From positions 71,691,001 to 71,755,000 of the forward strand of contig CM075656.1 in the NCBI GenBank assembly GCA_037953625.1: a stretch of DNA of 64,000 nt. The letters are read 5' to 3'. Of this stretch, positions 9,771-21,799 are shown one piece after another. The notes below the pieces were generated by a model. The model was not told the DNA's origin. It worked only from the letters and a program-made list of their open reading frames with translations, and did not search any database. How positions within the stretch are numbered: the stretch's first letter is position 1; every line of letters begins with the position of its first letter. A program made the position numbers and the translations under genes. This DNA is from Crotalaria pallida (Eukaryota; Streptophyta; Magnoliopsida; Fabales; Fabaceae).

Positions 9771-12700
9771 TCAAAGAATGAGCTTTGAATCTTGGATGTG
9801 AGTTACAAAAATTGGGACTCTCATGAAAATTAAAATGTGCATAAGTAAAGCTACAATGGTTATAGGTAGCAACTTGGACAAAATGCCTATTCTGGAGGAG
9901 CCGGTGCTCGGCTGGCCTGCATTATTGATGTACTCGTTCTTGCTCTTGCTCGTTCCTACAGAGACATTTACGGGCAATGAACCTGAGCACAAATGCAAAT
10001 TCAAGTCAAAGAAAAGGACCATATACGCAGGGAAAGAATGAGTCCTTGTGTGGTAAACTTACAATCGTAGTCGGCCCATCCGATTCGTTGATTATCTAAA
10101 TCATATACAATAATCTTATCTTTAAGGACAAGATCTGCAAAAGAATGAAACAACTTGGATGATAAATTCAAGACTGACTTGATATATTTGATGCAAAATT
10201 GTGACAAAACGCTAAACTAAATGATGACAATGAGAGATCTTATCATATTTTAAAGTTCTGTCGGAATGTTCACTGAAAATAAATTATTGTTTTGAAGAAG
10301 GTTCTTTGTAAGATCATATCAGATGTTTTTAGTTTTCCCATGTTCAGGTGTGCGGTGTACCAACTAGAATAAATTCTCAAGGAATGAGTTTGCAAAACTG
10401 TTTATTGCACACAGGAGACACATTCATTATTCAAGTTTGTTTGCTATTAACTGAAGTGCCCATTTCACAATGAAATGAAAGAAAGTACTTGTTTCTTATA
10501 ACTCCTGCCAGATTATTCTGTTTAAATAGTAATTTTTCAAGGTTATTACCTCCTAAAATTGTGAATCCCTCCTGCACTTTCTGGAAACCGATGCACCACA
10601 TTGGAGCACTATCCTGCAAAAGCAAAGTGGCACATTAGAATATTATCAATGCCAATGGCATAAAATTCAGAAGAATTACTCCAACTTTCGCCAGCAAAAA
10701 GATCAAGAATGCCCCAATACAAGAAAAAGACATACTTACAAGGAAACCATACTTCATAAGGTACTGTTCTGGTTTTAAAACCATCGATGCTCCACCCATA
10801 AAGTTTAAACTGACTGAAGGAAATGTATCACCTATGCTGAATGAGCATAAATTCAAATGAGATCCTCAGAAACCCTGATTAGATAGACTTTCATTTTAAT
10901 GATGAAAGAGACTTTAAAAATGTTTGTTACAAAAAGTTTGAATTGAAGTAACCTGGCTGTGACTAGATAACACTGGTTCCCTCTTGAAATAATGGGTTTG
11001 GAAAACTGTGACACAGAAGTAGTTATCTGCGCATTCATTGAGATTTCAACATCAGTATATGGCATTAGTGTATCATTTTATAAAGTTGAAGTGCCTAAGA
11101 AATTGCAGGGCCTCTGTCACCGTTTCCACTCTCTAGATACATGGTTAAGAGAGTGCTTAAAAGTTGCAGGGACTTCCTTGTTTTTGCGAAACAAATAAAA
11201 GGTTCTGGCTCTGAATAAATTCTCTAATTTATGAAGTAAGCAATTGGTTATATCGCGGATACTTTAGTCAATGAAATTTTTTTACTTAAGGAAGAGGCGT
11301 GTGAATAGCTCCCTTCCTTATAGAAAAATTATCATGTAGATCTTAAGCCATCATTGCAGTTAACGGGAACATATTTAAAATCCAGGACAACCTCAATTAC
11401 AGCCTGACCTTCTGGTTGAGATGGAAAGGCATTTCCTATTACTCTGAGGCATTACTGCTTATTATATGAAGTAAGGATGTCGAGGGACATATCAAACTTT
11501 ATGTACTTATAGAAATTCATCTGGAGAAGCTCAACAAAATCACATAACTTTGCCTCAACACAGTATAGCGTATCAAATTTTCAAGAGGGGAAAAAGAAAA
11601 CTTACAGCATTGATAAAAGGATCATAAGCATCTTGAACAAGGTATGCCAATGTTGTACCCGAGTCAACTATAGTTCCACTGTTGTCAGCTGTTGCAAACA
11701 CAGCTGGATCAATTGAAAGGAGTTGTCCATTGACAGCAATGCTCTCGAGATTTAAGTTGTAATGAGTCCTGAAATTTGTTCAAGAAAGTAGTCAAAACAC
11801 TGCGATATCATGTCAAGTATTTTAAGAACACAGTTCACTGAGCAATATCACCTTCTATATTCAATTCTTAAACTTATTTCATTAAATTAAAGCAAATGAG
11901 TTGTATATTACATTTATGTATATTCAGCTTAAGATATTCATTAAATAAAAAAAAACAAAAGAATGCATTAAGCAATACTTGTCCACCAAGGAAAGAAAGC
12001 AGAGTAGGAAGTGCAGAAGAGAGAACATACTGTGATGGAACAAGGGGACTATAAACAATACTTGGCTCCAAAATCTCACCAAGAACTAGTATGCCTCCTC
12101 CACTGTCCTCTCCTTTTAAGCAATGAGAGAACACTTTGGGCGTTACACCTCGTGACGACAACTGTGATATAACAGATAAAGCACCACGGCCAAACCCAAA
12201 AATTCCATCAACCGCCTTTTCTGTCTTAGTCAAATCTCCAGACTGATAGGTGCTACACCTATTCCCAAAGCAAATATCCAAACAAAAGATCATTTAAACT
12301 CAAAATCCATATTACAATAAACATGGTAGAGTTAAAAAGGGCAAACTTCAATAACAGAAGCAATAGGTAAAATAGTGAAAAGCCTAAAAGCTAAACAAAC
12401 CCCAATTCTTTACCTTTTCTCCCTTTTTATTCAAAAATTCATCTATTGAAAATATTTGCTACAGTATTCATGACATTAGTGTTAGTTTGATTAATAAAAT
12501 TACTATATGACCCTCTCATCAAGCTCTGCTCTCTATATGTTCCCAACCCCACGTTGACTCCAAGCAAACACCTAATCCGTAAAAGCATGAGTACTCACCC
12601 AAAAACGACTTCAGCTGAATGGTTAGAAAAGATAGACTGCCCCACGATCGTGTCGAAATACATCACATCAGAAACATAATAACCGGATGTCCCACTTCCA

Positions 12701-14173
12701 TCTCCATACAGAAAGGTATAGCTACACTGACTATTCTGCATGGGACATCCACCAGTCTCAGTTTGAACAGCATAAGCGCATATTGAGTCCGAGCAGGAAA
12801 CCATTGCAGCAGTGGATGAGCTGGCTGTGTCAAATGAGTGGAGCTCAATCTGTAGAGTGCAGCACATCACCAACAAGAAGAAGAGCAAAGCATTATGATC
12901 TGAAGTGTCTATTCCCACAAACGTTATCCACAAACATAAAGGAATACAAGCAAAAGCATCAAACTCTCACCCCTAGCCCACTAGATTGTGGGCAATTACT
13001 GCAAGTGTTGCAATTAAGCCACAAGATGTCACTCCCAGTATCAATCTGAACGTAAAATTCTCTCGGAGGAGAACCTATCTTCACTTTAGTGAAATACAAA
13101 CTGAACAAGAAAACCAAGATTAACCCATCAATCAAGAGTAAGTGACATTTAGAGGTAAATGCTAACTAGTGCCAGTCAAACAATCAAAAAATGGAAAGTC
13201 TTTGAAAAGTGTCGCTTTTAAATTGCCAATATATTAAGGGCCCTTTTGACAAGACAACTTAATTAAGTCCTTATTCAATAAGCTGAATTTCAGAAGCTTC
13301 TCTAATAAGCTGATGGAATAAGGTAAAAAGTGCTTGCAGGAAGGTCATAAGCTAGTTTCATAAGTTGTTTTCATAAGCCCAAATAAGTTATATAAAGCCT
13401 TCCAATAAAATAAGGCGACGCTCGGTGACCAGCATGATTTTGAGCACATTCCTTAGAACGCGATGCACGAGAATGTAAAAAATTTAAGACGGTACACAAA
13501 TTTTAGCCTTCCCTCAAAAGCTAAATTCCCAAGAATGATTACATTCAATTCCCCTAGACATTTTTTTCTTCTTCTAATCTTCTACTACCAAACACAAGCA
13601 ACCTACATTACCAATTAAAATACACATAATAAATGAAAAAGCATTACCCATACCAAACTCCACTTAAAAAAATTCAATCTTTGATTCTTTAACTCTAATT
13701 AGCAAAACTCTCTCTTATTAATACTATCATCTTAAGAGTAAAATATATAAAAGTAAAACTATAGTATACACTATGATCTCAAATACACTCTCTTTTTTCT
13801 TTTTCTTTTTCTTTCTAATAAATACAAACATTTAACGAAAATGGAAGAAGAAAAGAATACTATAAAAGGGTTATTATTATAATAATAGAAAGAGAAGATA
13901 TTTAAGAGGAGATAAAAATTACAGGTACCCAACGAAGTAAGGATCAGAGGTTCCTTGAACAGAGAAATCAACAATATCTGCCAAGATACGACGGTGACGC
14001 GCTCTATCTCTAGCTCTCACTTCCTCAACTTCTATCTCTTGGTTCAGAGGGATAGCTCGTTCAAGATGAACATAACGACTCACAGGGAAACCGCCGTGCA
14101 CCACCACCGTCATCATCGCCGTCACCAACACGGTGGCGAAGGCCAGAATTAAAGGAATGGGAATACCCAACAT
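9771..14173 (-). CDS. Aspartic protease (A1 family, plant A36/A39-like), complete
   Basis: Pepsin-type endopeptidase, probably secreted or membrane-tethered. Exons by eye: 14173-13929, 13100-12971, 12849-12599, 12258-12031, 11768-11606, 11026-10953, 10836-10740, 10613-10550, 10134-10063, 9982-9771; all junctions keep frame for 511 residues. An N-terminal hydrophobic segment (IPLILAFATVLVTAMMTVVV) is a signal peptide or anchor. Catalytic motifs are IDTGSD (exon 2) and VDSGTT (exon 5), with the YGDGSG flap between them. Cys-rich plant A1 features are present (CNTCSNCPQ, GCSTYQSGD). The tail ends in a hydrophobic stretch (ITIVALLMHILIFMRVPIF), as expected for a membrane anchor or GPI signal. A Helitron end lies 117 bp upstream of the ATG, so the native promoter has been displaced. 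Its physiological substrate cannot be told from sequence. Confidence 0.93.
13230..13430. repeat. MITE fragment in aspartic protease intron 1
   Basis: Begins GGGCCCTTTTGACAAG and carries repeated 'aataagctg' and 'cataagttgttttcataagc' motifs of a common TIR element. A similar fragment in the other orientation lies at about 20540-20675. Confidence 0.4.
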
Positions 14174-14289
14174 GGTTAATGGTTTTAGTGGAGAAGAAGA
14201 TGATGAAGTTGGTGCCTTTTATTATGCATTTGGAGTTTTATAGAGGGAAATGAAATGAATTTCTCAGTTCAGCTTAGTTTTTATGACAA

Positions 14290-14318
14290 CTAGTTAGCTT
14301 ACCCGTGCGATGCACGGG
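14290..14318 (-). other. Helitron 3' terminus (hairpin + CTAG)
   Basis: On the minus strand it reads CCCGTGCATCGCACGGG, then TAAGCTAA, then CTAG, with T as the next host base. The same hairpin core occurs at 34963-34979 and 41480-41496 on the plus strand. Confidence 0.92.
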
Positions 14319-14889
14319 GCCAAATTTTTCTCTTATGCAAAGTTTCTGCTATTTGTAATTAAGATATTTTAATTACTATAAATATAGTTAAAATATTGGG
14401 AAGAATTGCACTTTTAATATTAACATAAATACACATTTGATATTGCTTTAAGAGCATATTAAAAGTGACCATTAAGTATGTTACATCAAAACATAGCTAC
14501 CACAGTCACATAAGGTACATAGTGGTGTTGTGTCATAGTGTTGTTAGATAATTACAACTAAAAGCCATTCAAAATTTACAATAAAAAGACAGGGATGCCA
14601 TTAAGTTAAATATTTAACAACAACATTCTCCAAAATGTACATGATGCTGCCAAAACCGAAGAGAGCTTTCCCTGTTTCCACATTACTTCATATCTGCATA
14701 GTTACTATTTACTATTAAAAGAAAAACAGAATGGATTATGGACAAATAAGCATAAAATATGGAAAGCTTGATAATAGAATTGTAGTTAACAAAGCAAGCA
14801 AATATTGTGATGTAGTTCAAAGAATTACCAAACCTTTTATATAATTGTGATGCAATGCAAAGAATAAGCAAACTTTTTATATTGTGACC

Positions 14890-17756
14890 TTAATCATTCT
14901 TTTCAATTTTAATTTTGACGGTTGCCTTGTTTGTTGAGAATTGAGGAGTAGGAATTTCAGAGAGTCCCAATACATTCTCTTCAGACTGAAAGAGTGATTT
15001 CAGTTTTTTTGATGGAGGTGGAGTTGGTGTAGTAAACATATCACTTGCACTTTCATCATTGTGAAAATTCTGAGCCTACAAATGCAAGAAAAGCAAGGCA
15101 GTTTGTGCATTAGTTTAATACATTTGAGATATATGTAGGCAACAGTTTTAGCAAATAGCTTATAAGTATTTTACCAAATCAGTATGCAGTGAATCCGCAA
15201 GTGAAGTAGCTTCAGAAACAGTTGTGTTGGTGATTTCAGAGCTGTGTTGTGCTACCGCAATAACATCTGGAATTGGAGGTTTCTACAGAAAGAGGTTTGA
15301 TTATTTTTCATTAGGGCATGCTTACAGCTGAATATTAAAGAAGAATACGTATAATAACTTTAATTTATACCTCTAATTGGGAAATAGATTCATAATAATT
15401 TGTTATCATTGCTTCATCGCTTGTCATACCAACAATGCTGTAATTATTTTTTTGTCTTTCAATATTGAAGTCTTTACTCACTTTTACAGCAAACAGAAAC
15501 TCCTCATCCACCAAGGAAAATAGGATATCAGGAAAGGCATAACTATCCTCATCATCATCATTCTGCAAAATAATATTAAATACCCAACTTCACCAAAATT
15601 AGCATTCCAAAATTTAAAATAACTGCAAAAACAAATTGAGTATTCAAGTATGAGTAGAACCTTTAGCAACTCTTTTCTCATTGCAGCACAACTTTTATGG
15701 AAGAGCTTATTTGCTTGAGCATCAAACATTGCAAAATTTGCATCTCCTGTTTTGTCTGTGACAGTCATTTCAATCTTATACCTATCCATAAATGATTAGA
15801 GACTTGAAATACTTATTAACTCACACAGATAGAACCTAAAATATCAAAGACATAAAATTTACTTTCCAATCATACTTTGGAACAACAGTTTGTGGTTCTT
15901 CTTTGCATCCTGTACAGAACAAAGTGTTGGTGTCTCTTTTTTTATATGCAACCCTATTGCATGTGGTGCATCCCAAGTACCACCAATTGTTGTCTTCTAA
16001 AATCTCAGTAATTGTTCCTACAGTTCCATACGTTCCAAGCTGACATTGAAGGGGAAATGTTTTTAATTACAGATGATTAACAACACAATAACAATGTGCC
16101 TATTTTGAGCTTCACTTACTATATTCTCTTGCCGAATTTGAGCAATCGTTCTGAAATATGCTGGACTTCTCAGAGCAGTTGCAACTGGCGAATTGTTGTT
16201 AGATACTTGAGAGACCGATTGAGTGCAGGTAAGGATCTGCTGGGGTCTGTAAAGCAGATCGACAGTGAATGTTTCAGTTTTGATAACAAATGAAAGACAT
16301 TATAATAAAAAATCATATAATAGAGTATGCCTACGTATTTATGAAAACTTGAGCTTCTTCGATTGCAGGATTCAATAGCACCTTTGTTGTATCCCATGAG
16401 GTTACCAGTGATTTTAATCCTGATTATAATTAAGCATTGCAAATTAGCTTTAAAAGCATTATGTCTTACTGTAGAGTAGAGAATGTAAGTGAAATAGTTT
16501 CTAACCCTCATAAATCTGAAGCTTCGCCAAATGGAAAGCTACAATCTTGGGTTCGTTTCCTTCACTAAGGAATTTAAGCATGTCAGCTGCCTTCTCTTGA
16601 AATAGACACACTTTGATACATTTTCCACTGCAATAAAACCATCAGTGTTAAACAAAATGAATTTACCTTATAAAGAGAACACAAAAAAATTTTCAAATTT
16701 GGAATTAAATACTTCAAGTCATTCAATGTGAACCCCAATCTCTGAGACGTTTCTTCTTTGTATTGAAAGTCTTCCAAGTTTCCATACTCAGAAACAAAAC
16801 CAATTGCATCTGCAAAAGTGTAGTATGCAAAAAGTGGATATAAATAAATTATAGTGGAAGCATACTTATTAGACAATAAGTTGTTAGGTGAGAGATTTAA
16901 AAATCTGTACCTATAAGTTTTTCTTTTGGATTCTTGATCTTGAGAATCTCATCAATTGGCATGAATTCAAAAGCGTGCATTGGGATGTTAGCTTCACATC
17001 TTTCAATTCTTGTAGCCATGTTTATCGTCATTCTCAATGGATTGGAACAGGTTTTGAAATCTCTATCGTTCTTTCCTAGAATGAACTTTGAAAATTCATA
17101 GCAAAAACCTTCGATGATAGTGTTTTTATGCTTTGCTAGAGTAATGTCTTGGAAGATACTTGCTGTAATTTTGTCTTTCTTTACCGATACATAAAAATTC
17201 AAATCAAAAACATAAATGCAATAAATATGCAAAATAATAATAATAGCAATAATAATTCACAACTCTGAGTAGAGAATAAAAATGAAGAAAACATACATTC
17301 TCATCTATCAACAACATATGCTGTGATGTAATTCTCCCATCTTCCATCTTGTTAAACCATAGTCTAGACACTCTTGCTTTCAAGAATTTACTTTCCCTTC
17401 CAAGGTTTAAGTCTTTAATTAAAACTTCTCCTATTCTGCATGTAATTTGGGAAGCCAAAATCTTAATTGAGTGTCAATAAATAAACTAATCTTGTCTTGT
17501 CTTGTATTCTTAAAATCAGAAAATGAACATCACACCAAAAACAGGGACCTTAAAAACCATATGGACAGCTAAGAAATCTTCAATTCCATGTTCTTAGGGT
17601 TTACTCATTTGAAAAATGAAACCAAAATAAAGCCATTGATAACTTCTGCAGAAAGCAATAAGAAGACTCATCCTTTAGAGATAGTGGTATTAGAAGTTGT
17701 TACCTTTGAGCTTCGCGCGGTGAAGGTTTCGACTTTTTGCGGAGCTGTAGTTCCAT
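14890..17756 (-). CDS. RPA1-like single-strand DNA-binding protein of the Helitron
   Basis: Replication protein A large-subunit homologue, expected to coat single-stranded DNA during rolling-circle transposition. Twelve exons by eye: 17756-17704, 17435-17297, 17178-16911, 16809-16713, 16627-16506, 16419-16335, 16246-16120, 16039-15876, 15781-15661, 15562-15371, 15282-15175, 15075-14890; frame is kept at every junction for 553 residues. DBD-A-like OB fold from about residue 20 (IKDLNLGRESKFLKARV), DBD-B-like from about 155 (GKCIKVCLFQEKAADML, KIVAFHLAKLQIYEG), DBD-C-like from about 298 with a C4 zinc ribbon (C321, C324, C339, C342: CTTC..CTGC). The acidic/basic tail ends KIKIEKND. It is shorter than host RPA1, without the DBD-F domain, as is usual for Helitron copies. 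It lies downstream of Rep/Hel in the same orientation. Confidence 0.88.
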
Positions 17757-18040
17757 ATCTGTACTTCTTTCTTTTCTGAAATAAGACGCAATACAGAGTC
17801 CAGTGTAAGTCAGTAGAACTTAACATAAAAGAAATTCTTGAATGAATGAAATGCGGCATTAACAAAAAAAAAAAAACTAAAGTAAACATGGTTTGCAAGT
17901 TTACCTTGCAGAATGAGAGGTGATGATGATTGATGAGTGAGTAGCTTGGAATAAAAGAGAGAGAGAGAGAGAGAGTTGAATAGAAGAGGTTAAAATAAAA
18001 GAGAGAGAGAGAGTTGAATAGTAAAAAATGTCAGAGATAT
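17757..18040 (-). promoter_or_regulatory. Upstream region of the RPA-like gene
   Basis: Contains two GA-repeat tracts (about 17957-17977 and 18000-18013; CT repeats on the coding strand), as expected for a plant 5' leader or proximal promoter. An intron may also lie in this leader. No TATA box can be fixed. Confidence 0.35.
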
Positions 18041-18248
18041 TTTGAGAGAAGGATGTGACTTGGCGGGACTACAAATTTTGGGGAGGAAATTTTGAAATTG
18101 GTATTTGAGAAAAAAGGTTGTGGGTCGAGAACATGTGTTCAGTGTTAATAAAAATCAGTCCACATAAGTAGTTTGCTGCTCACCGATTTTCGTTCATGAT
18201 GGGTCTTGTCTTTAGTTTTGATCTTTTTTTAATATTCATACTATAGTA

Positions 18249-18536
18249 CTCCCTCCGGTCCCTAATATAAGCACCTTTTGAACACTTTTCTTTGGTCCTT
18301 AATATAAGTCCCTTTTCCTATTTCCAATAGCATTAATTACTTCTTTTCCACCAACACCCCTATTTACTCAACACTTTTCAAAGTCCCTATAATAATTATA
18401 GGGATACTTTTGAAAAAACATGTCAAATATTTACATTTCCTATAATAATTAATGCTATTGGAAATAGGAAAAGGGGCTTATATTAAGGACCAAAGAAAAG
18501 TGTTCAAAAAGTGCTTATATTAGGGAGCGGAGAGAG
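18249..18536. mobile_element. Stowaway MITE nested in the Helitron
   Basis: A 288-bp near-palindrome with termini CTCCCTCCGGTCCCTAATAT and ATATTAGGGAGCGGAGAGAG, flanked by TA (18247-18248, 18537-18538). Inverted arms of about 90 bp remain closely matched (TTTTCTTTGGTCC...GGACCAAAGAAAA), which suggests a fairly young insertion. Confidence 0.9.
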
Positions 18537-18539
18537 TAT

Positions 18540-19260
18540 TATATTATGTTATCTTATCTTATATCTTTTTGTCATCGAAATGTAGGAATTGTTGCCAAAA
18601 CTGAAATGTATAATAACTTTTTGATGTTGCATTATCTGGGTGAAAAATATTTGATATGTCAGTTTTAAAAATGTAAAGAATTGAAATGGGAGTATTAATG
18701 TACTGGAGTATTCGGTTGAAATCAGTTGTTAATAGTAAATTTGAAGAAAATCAGAAAAAAAAAATTACAATCATATATCTGTTACCCAGCAGAAAATGAG
18801 AAGAAAAAAATTTGGAAAAAAAAAATGTTAATAAATAAGTATGGTAACTAAAAAAAATAGTAAGAATATACTTTCGTCAGATTAACTGAAATTTGAAGGG
18901 GTTTTTTTTTTATATTTTTCATTTTTAAGAGGCTTAAATTTGAAGGTTGCTTCTCACAAAAAATCAAAAGATCATTATCATTAAACCTCTATACAAATGA
19001 TTTTTTGGAATAATGGCAACAGTCATATTGGGATAAAGCACCAAAAATTGAAACAAAATAGAACTCAATAGCAAAGATGACAATACCAATATAATTAAAG
19101 ACATATTACAATAATTTAAAACTCAAGTTGATACATATTGTCGACTGGAACATAAAAGATAAGCAAACAGAAATAAGGGACTAATAAAGACAGAAACAAA
19201 ATTACCAAGATGAACATAAAAACAGAGTCTTAACTATTACATAAAGAAACTAAACTTAAA
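18540..19260. other. Non-coding interior of the Helitron
   Basis: AT-rich; I see no gene or named repeat. Confidence 0.4.
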
Positions 19261-19265
19261 AAATA

Positions 19266-19970
19266 TCAAGCAACAGCAGAAGCAGAACCACTTGTCTCTC
19301 CAATGCCAACAGAAGCACTCCCACCAGCACCATCATTCCCAGATTCTTCATCATTGTCATCCTCATTGTCAACAGCCAAGAAAGGGAAAACAATATCATC
19401 CCATCCCTCAATCTCTAGCTTGAACTTTTTGTCTCCAAGATAATAAAAACGAACAATTTGGCCATCACCTATACCAAATTTTTTCCTCACTTCCATCCAA
19501 TCTTCACAAAAAGGAAGGCTAACGACTTCTCCATGTGGACAGTAGCATGTCCAGCAACCACCAATATGGTATACCATATCTTGTTATGAACTCACCATCC
19601 ACCTTCATTTCAGACTGAAAAAAAAGGAAAATGAAACACTGGTATTAATAAACCTAATAGTACAGAAAATATGAATGAATCTGGTAAGAGGAGATTTACA
19701 ATCATGAACGCTTACCTTGGTATTATGATTAACATAGCAGTTGTCATAGAGAATAGGAAGGTTGGCAATAGATTAATTAGCCATCCTAAAATAACAACAC
19801 ATAATTTTTTAATATATCTTACCAAAATTTTATACATTCAACAAAATTCATCAAGGTAAAGAATTATGAACATGCAATAAGTTTAATATAGACAAAAAAA
19901 ATGAGAAAGAGTTGAAGACTTTACTCAGTGGGCTTGACAAAGATGAAATAGTGCTTCAATTGGTCAGAGA
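19266..19970 (-). pseudogene. B3-domain-like coding remnants
   Basis: The open stretch 19577-19266 encodes HGEVVSLPFCEDWMEVRKKF followed by GDGQIVRFYYLGDKKFKLEI. This resembles the second half of a plant B3 DNA-binding domain: a W..F helix, then GD.v.F.y.G...F.v.I. It ends in an acidic Gly/Ser-rich tail. Upstream pieces look like earlier exons: SDQLKHYFIFVKPTE (near 19960-19920) and LPTFLFSM (near 19760). The piece at 19615-19560 (SEMKVDGEFITRYGIP) is in another frame, so a frameshift or mis-splice is implied. The gene is inside the Helitron and is probably a decayed capture. B3 assignment is by pattern only. Confidence 0.4.
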
Positions 19971-20160
19971 TAAGATAAGATGAGTAAAAGGAAGTGCAGT
20001 GCTGGTCCTTATATAGCCAATGAGCAAGCCACTTGTATTATTAATTTTCTAGTATAATAAATTATTTTATTATTATTATAATTATATTACTTTATTAATA
20101 ATTTAAATTTCTTAATATTATTATTAAGAAACTAAAACCAGGGACCCTCCTTCTTCCATT

Positions 20161-21509
20161 TTGGCAGAGTATGCCCAAACACACATATCGTCTTGCAAGG
20201 GTTGTGCCAAGACCATCAATTCCAAGGCCGTTAGGTTAGGCCTCGCCACCAAGGACCCTCGAGGGTTCGAAGCCGTGAGGTGGCACCACCCCTCTTGCTT
20301 CTCTCTCTCCTCTCACCTTCCCTCCTCACCTGAATGTGCTATTAAAGGCTTTTCAGCCTTGCAGGTTTTGACCATTTCTTATTTTCCTTTCAAATTGAGG
20401 TGTAAGGCTTCCTTTTTGTGTGTTTCGAAGAGGGAAAAAAAAGACCTCAGTGGAGAAGAAGAAATGATGACTTCAGAAAGGGGGGTGTTTTGAAGAACTT
20501 CTCTGGCCTTTTGATATTAGATTATGAAAAATGCTTATGATCTTGCTATAATATCCTTTAGATTATTCCAATAACCTTAGTAGAGAAGCTTATGAAAATA
20601 AGCTCTGTTTAACTTATTTCATGAAAACTTATTGAATAAGCACATGATTTAACTGTTTAACCAAAGGGGCCCTGAAAAATTAACATTTTATTGTTTCCAT
20701 TGTAATTTGAAGATTAAGATGAGAATATCGTGACATTTTTTTTTCAGAGTAGAGACCAGGAAGCTGTGAAGAAGTTATTTGCTCTAAATGAGAAGTCTCA
20801 AGAGAAGGTAAAACCCCTATCTTCTTTGTCCGACTCAAATCAAATATACTTATATAGACAGGAAGGTCACATGGGAGATTCAGTGTTAACTTGTCGTAAA
20901 GTATATTTGCATTATGAGCTTATTCATTTGATCTGCGTTTGTGTATGTGTACGCATGATCTTTTTTTAAACTGTGTTTCCTTTTAAATTTCAGTATTTTA
21001 CTCTAACTACTTCAGTCCGGTTGTGTTACACTTCTCTGACAGGTTGACGATACAATGGAAGACAGAAAAATTGAACTGCAAGAAACTGAAGCAAGTGCTT
21101 CTAAGAAACATAAGGTAAGCATATTCAATGCCAAATAATTTGTGAACCATCAAATATCATATGGTAGATGATATTCTGTATGTTTTTTTCTTTTTTGGGG
21201 GAGGTGGGAAGGCGTTTACGTCTTTTTAAGAAGGGTTTCTTGACTTCCAACTCGGGATATTGTGTATCTTTGTGTTTGACTGTGTGTGTTTTAATATTCT
21301 TCCTTTTGAAATTTAGGAAAAATTACACCCACCTTCCCCCATGTTTGACTTAATTACACTCCACCTAGTTTTGGTTGCTTAGAATTTTACTATTTTACTC
21401 TAATCTACTCTGGTTTTGTGTTTTACTTCTTTGGTAGGTTGATAAAGCAGCAGAGGACATAGAAAATGAGCTGCATCCATATGAAGCAAGTGATTCTAAG
21501 AAAAGAAAG
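20161..21509 (+). pseudogene. Captured fragment of a PARP-finger protein (ZDP-like)
   Basis: Four exon-like pieces with good splice borders and one continuous frame (136 codons): 20161-20364, 20748-20807, 21043-21114, 21438-21509. The first encodes a PARP-type zinc finger (SSCKGCAKTI ... VRWHHPSC; C-C-H-C pattern) ending GFSALQ. The second (SRDQEAVKKLF) matches the segment after this finger in plant polynucleotide 3'-phosphatase ZDP. The last two are homologous 24-codon basic repeats ending KKHK and KKRK. No phosphatase domain follows. The fragment runs opposite to the Helitron's own genes, keeps its introns, and stops near 21720, all typical of Helitron gene capture. It could instead derive from another PARP-finger protein. 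Confidence 0.68.
20540..20675. repeat. MITE fragment in the captured gene's first intron
   Basis: Holds 'agcttatgaaaataagctc' and ends CCAAAGGGGCCCTG, the mirror of the fragment at 13230-13430. Confidence 0.4.
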
Positions 21510-21690
21510 GTAAGCATATGCGGTTATGCCCTGAAAAAGAGTTATTGAGTCAATACCTAATGTTGGATGATATTGTGTATTTTTTTTATTTCTTCAGAGA
21601 GATGCAGGGTGTTTGCTTTTTTTTAAGAAGTCTTTTCTGTCTTCCATCTTGTAGTTTTGTTTATTTGTGTTGTGTGTGTGTTTTATTGGG

Positions 21691-21782
21691 AGTATCTTGT
21701 AGCACTAAAAACATCATATAATTTCAAAATAAATTATATAATTTCATATAAAGAGTATCTTGTAGCACTAAAAATATCATAA
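21691..21782. repeat. Short tandem duplication at the edge of the captured fragment
   Basis: GTATCTTGTAGCACTAAAAA is repeated 65 bp apart, with 'attatataatttcatataaa' between. It may mark the junction of captured DNA with Helitron sequence. Confidence 0.6.
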
Positions 21783-21799
21783 GCATAAACATTGCCAAA

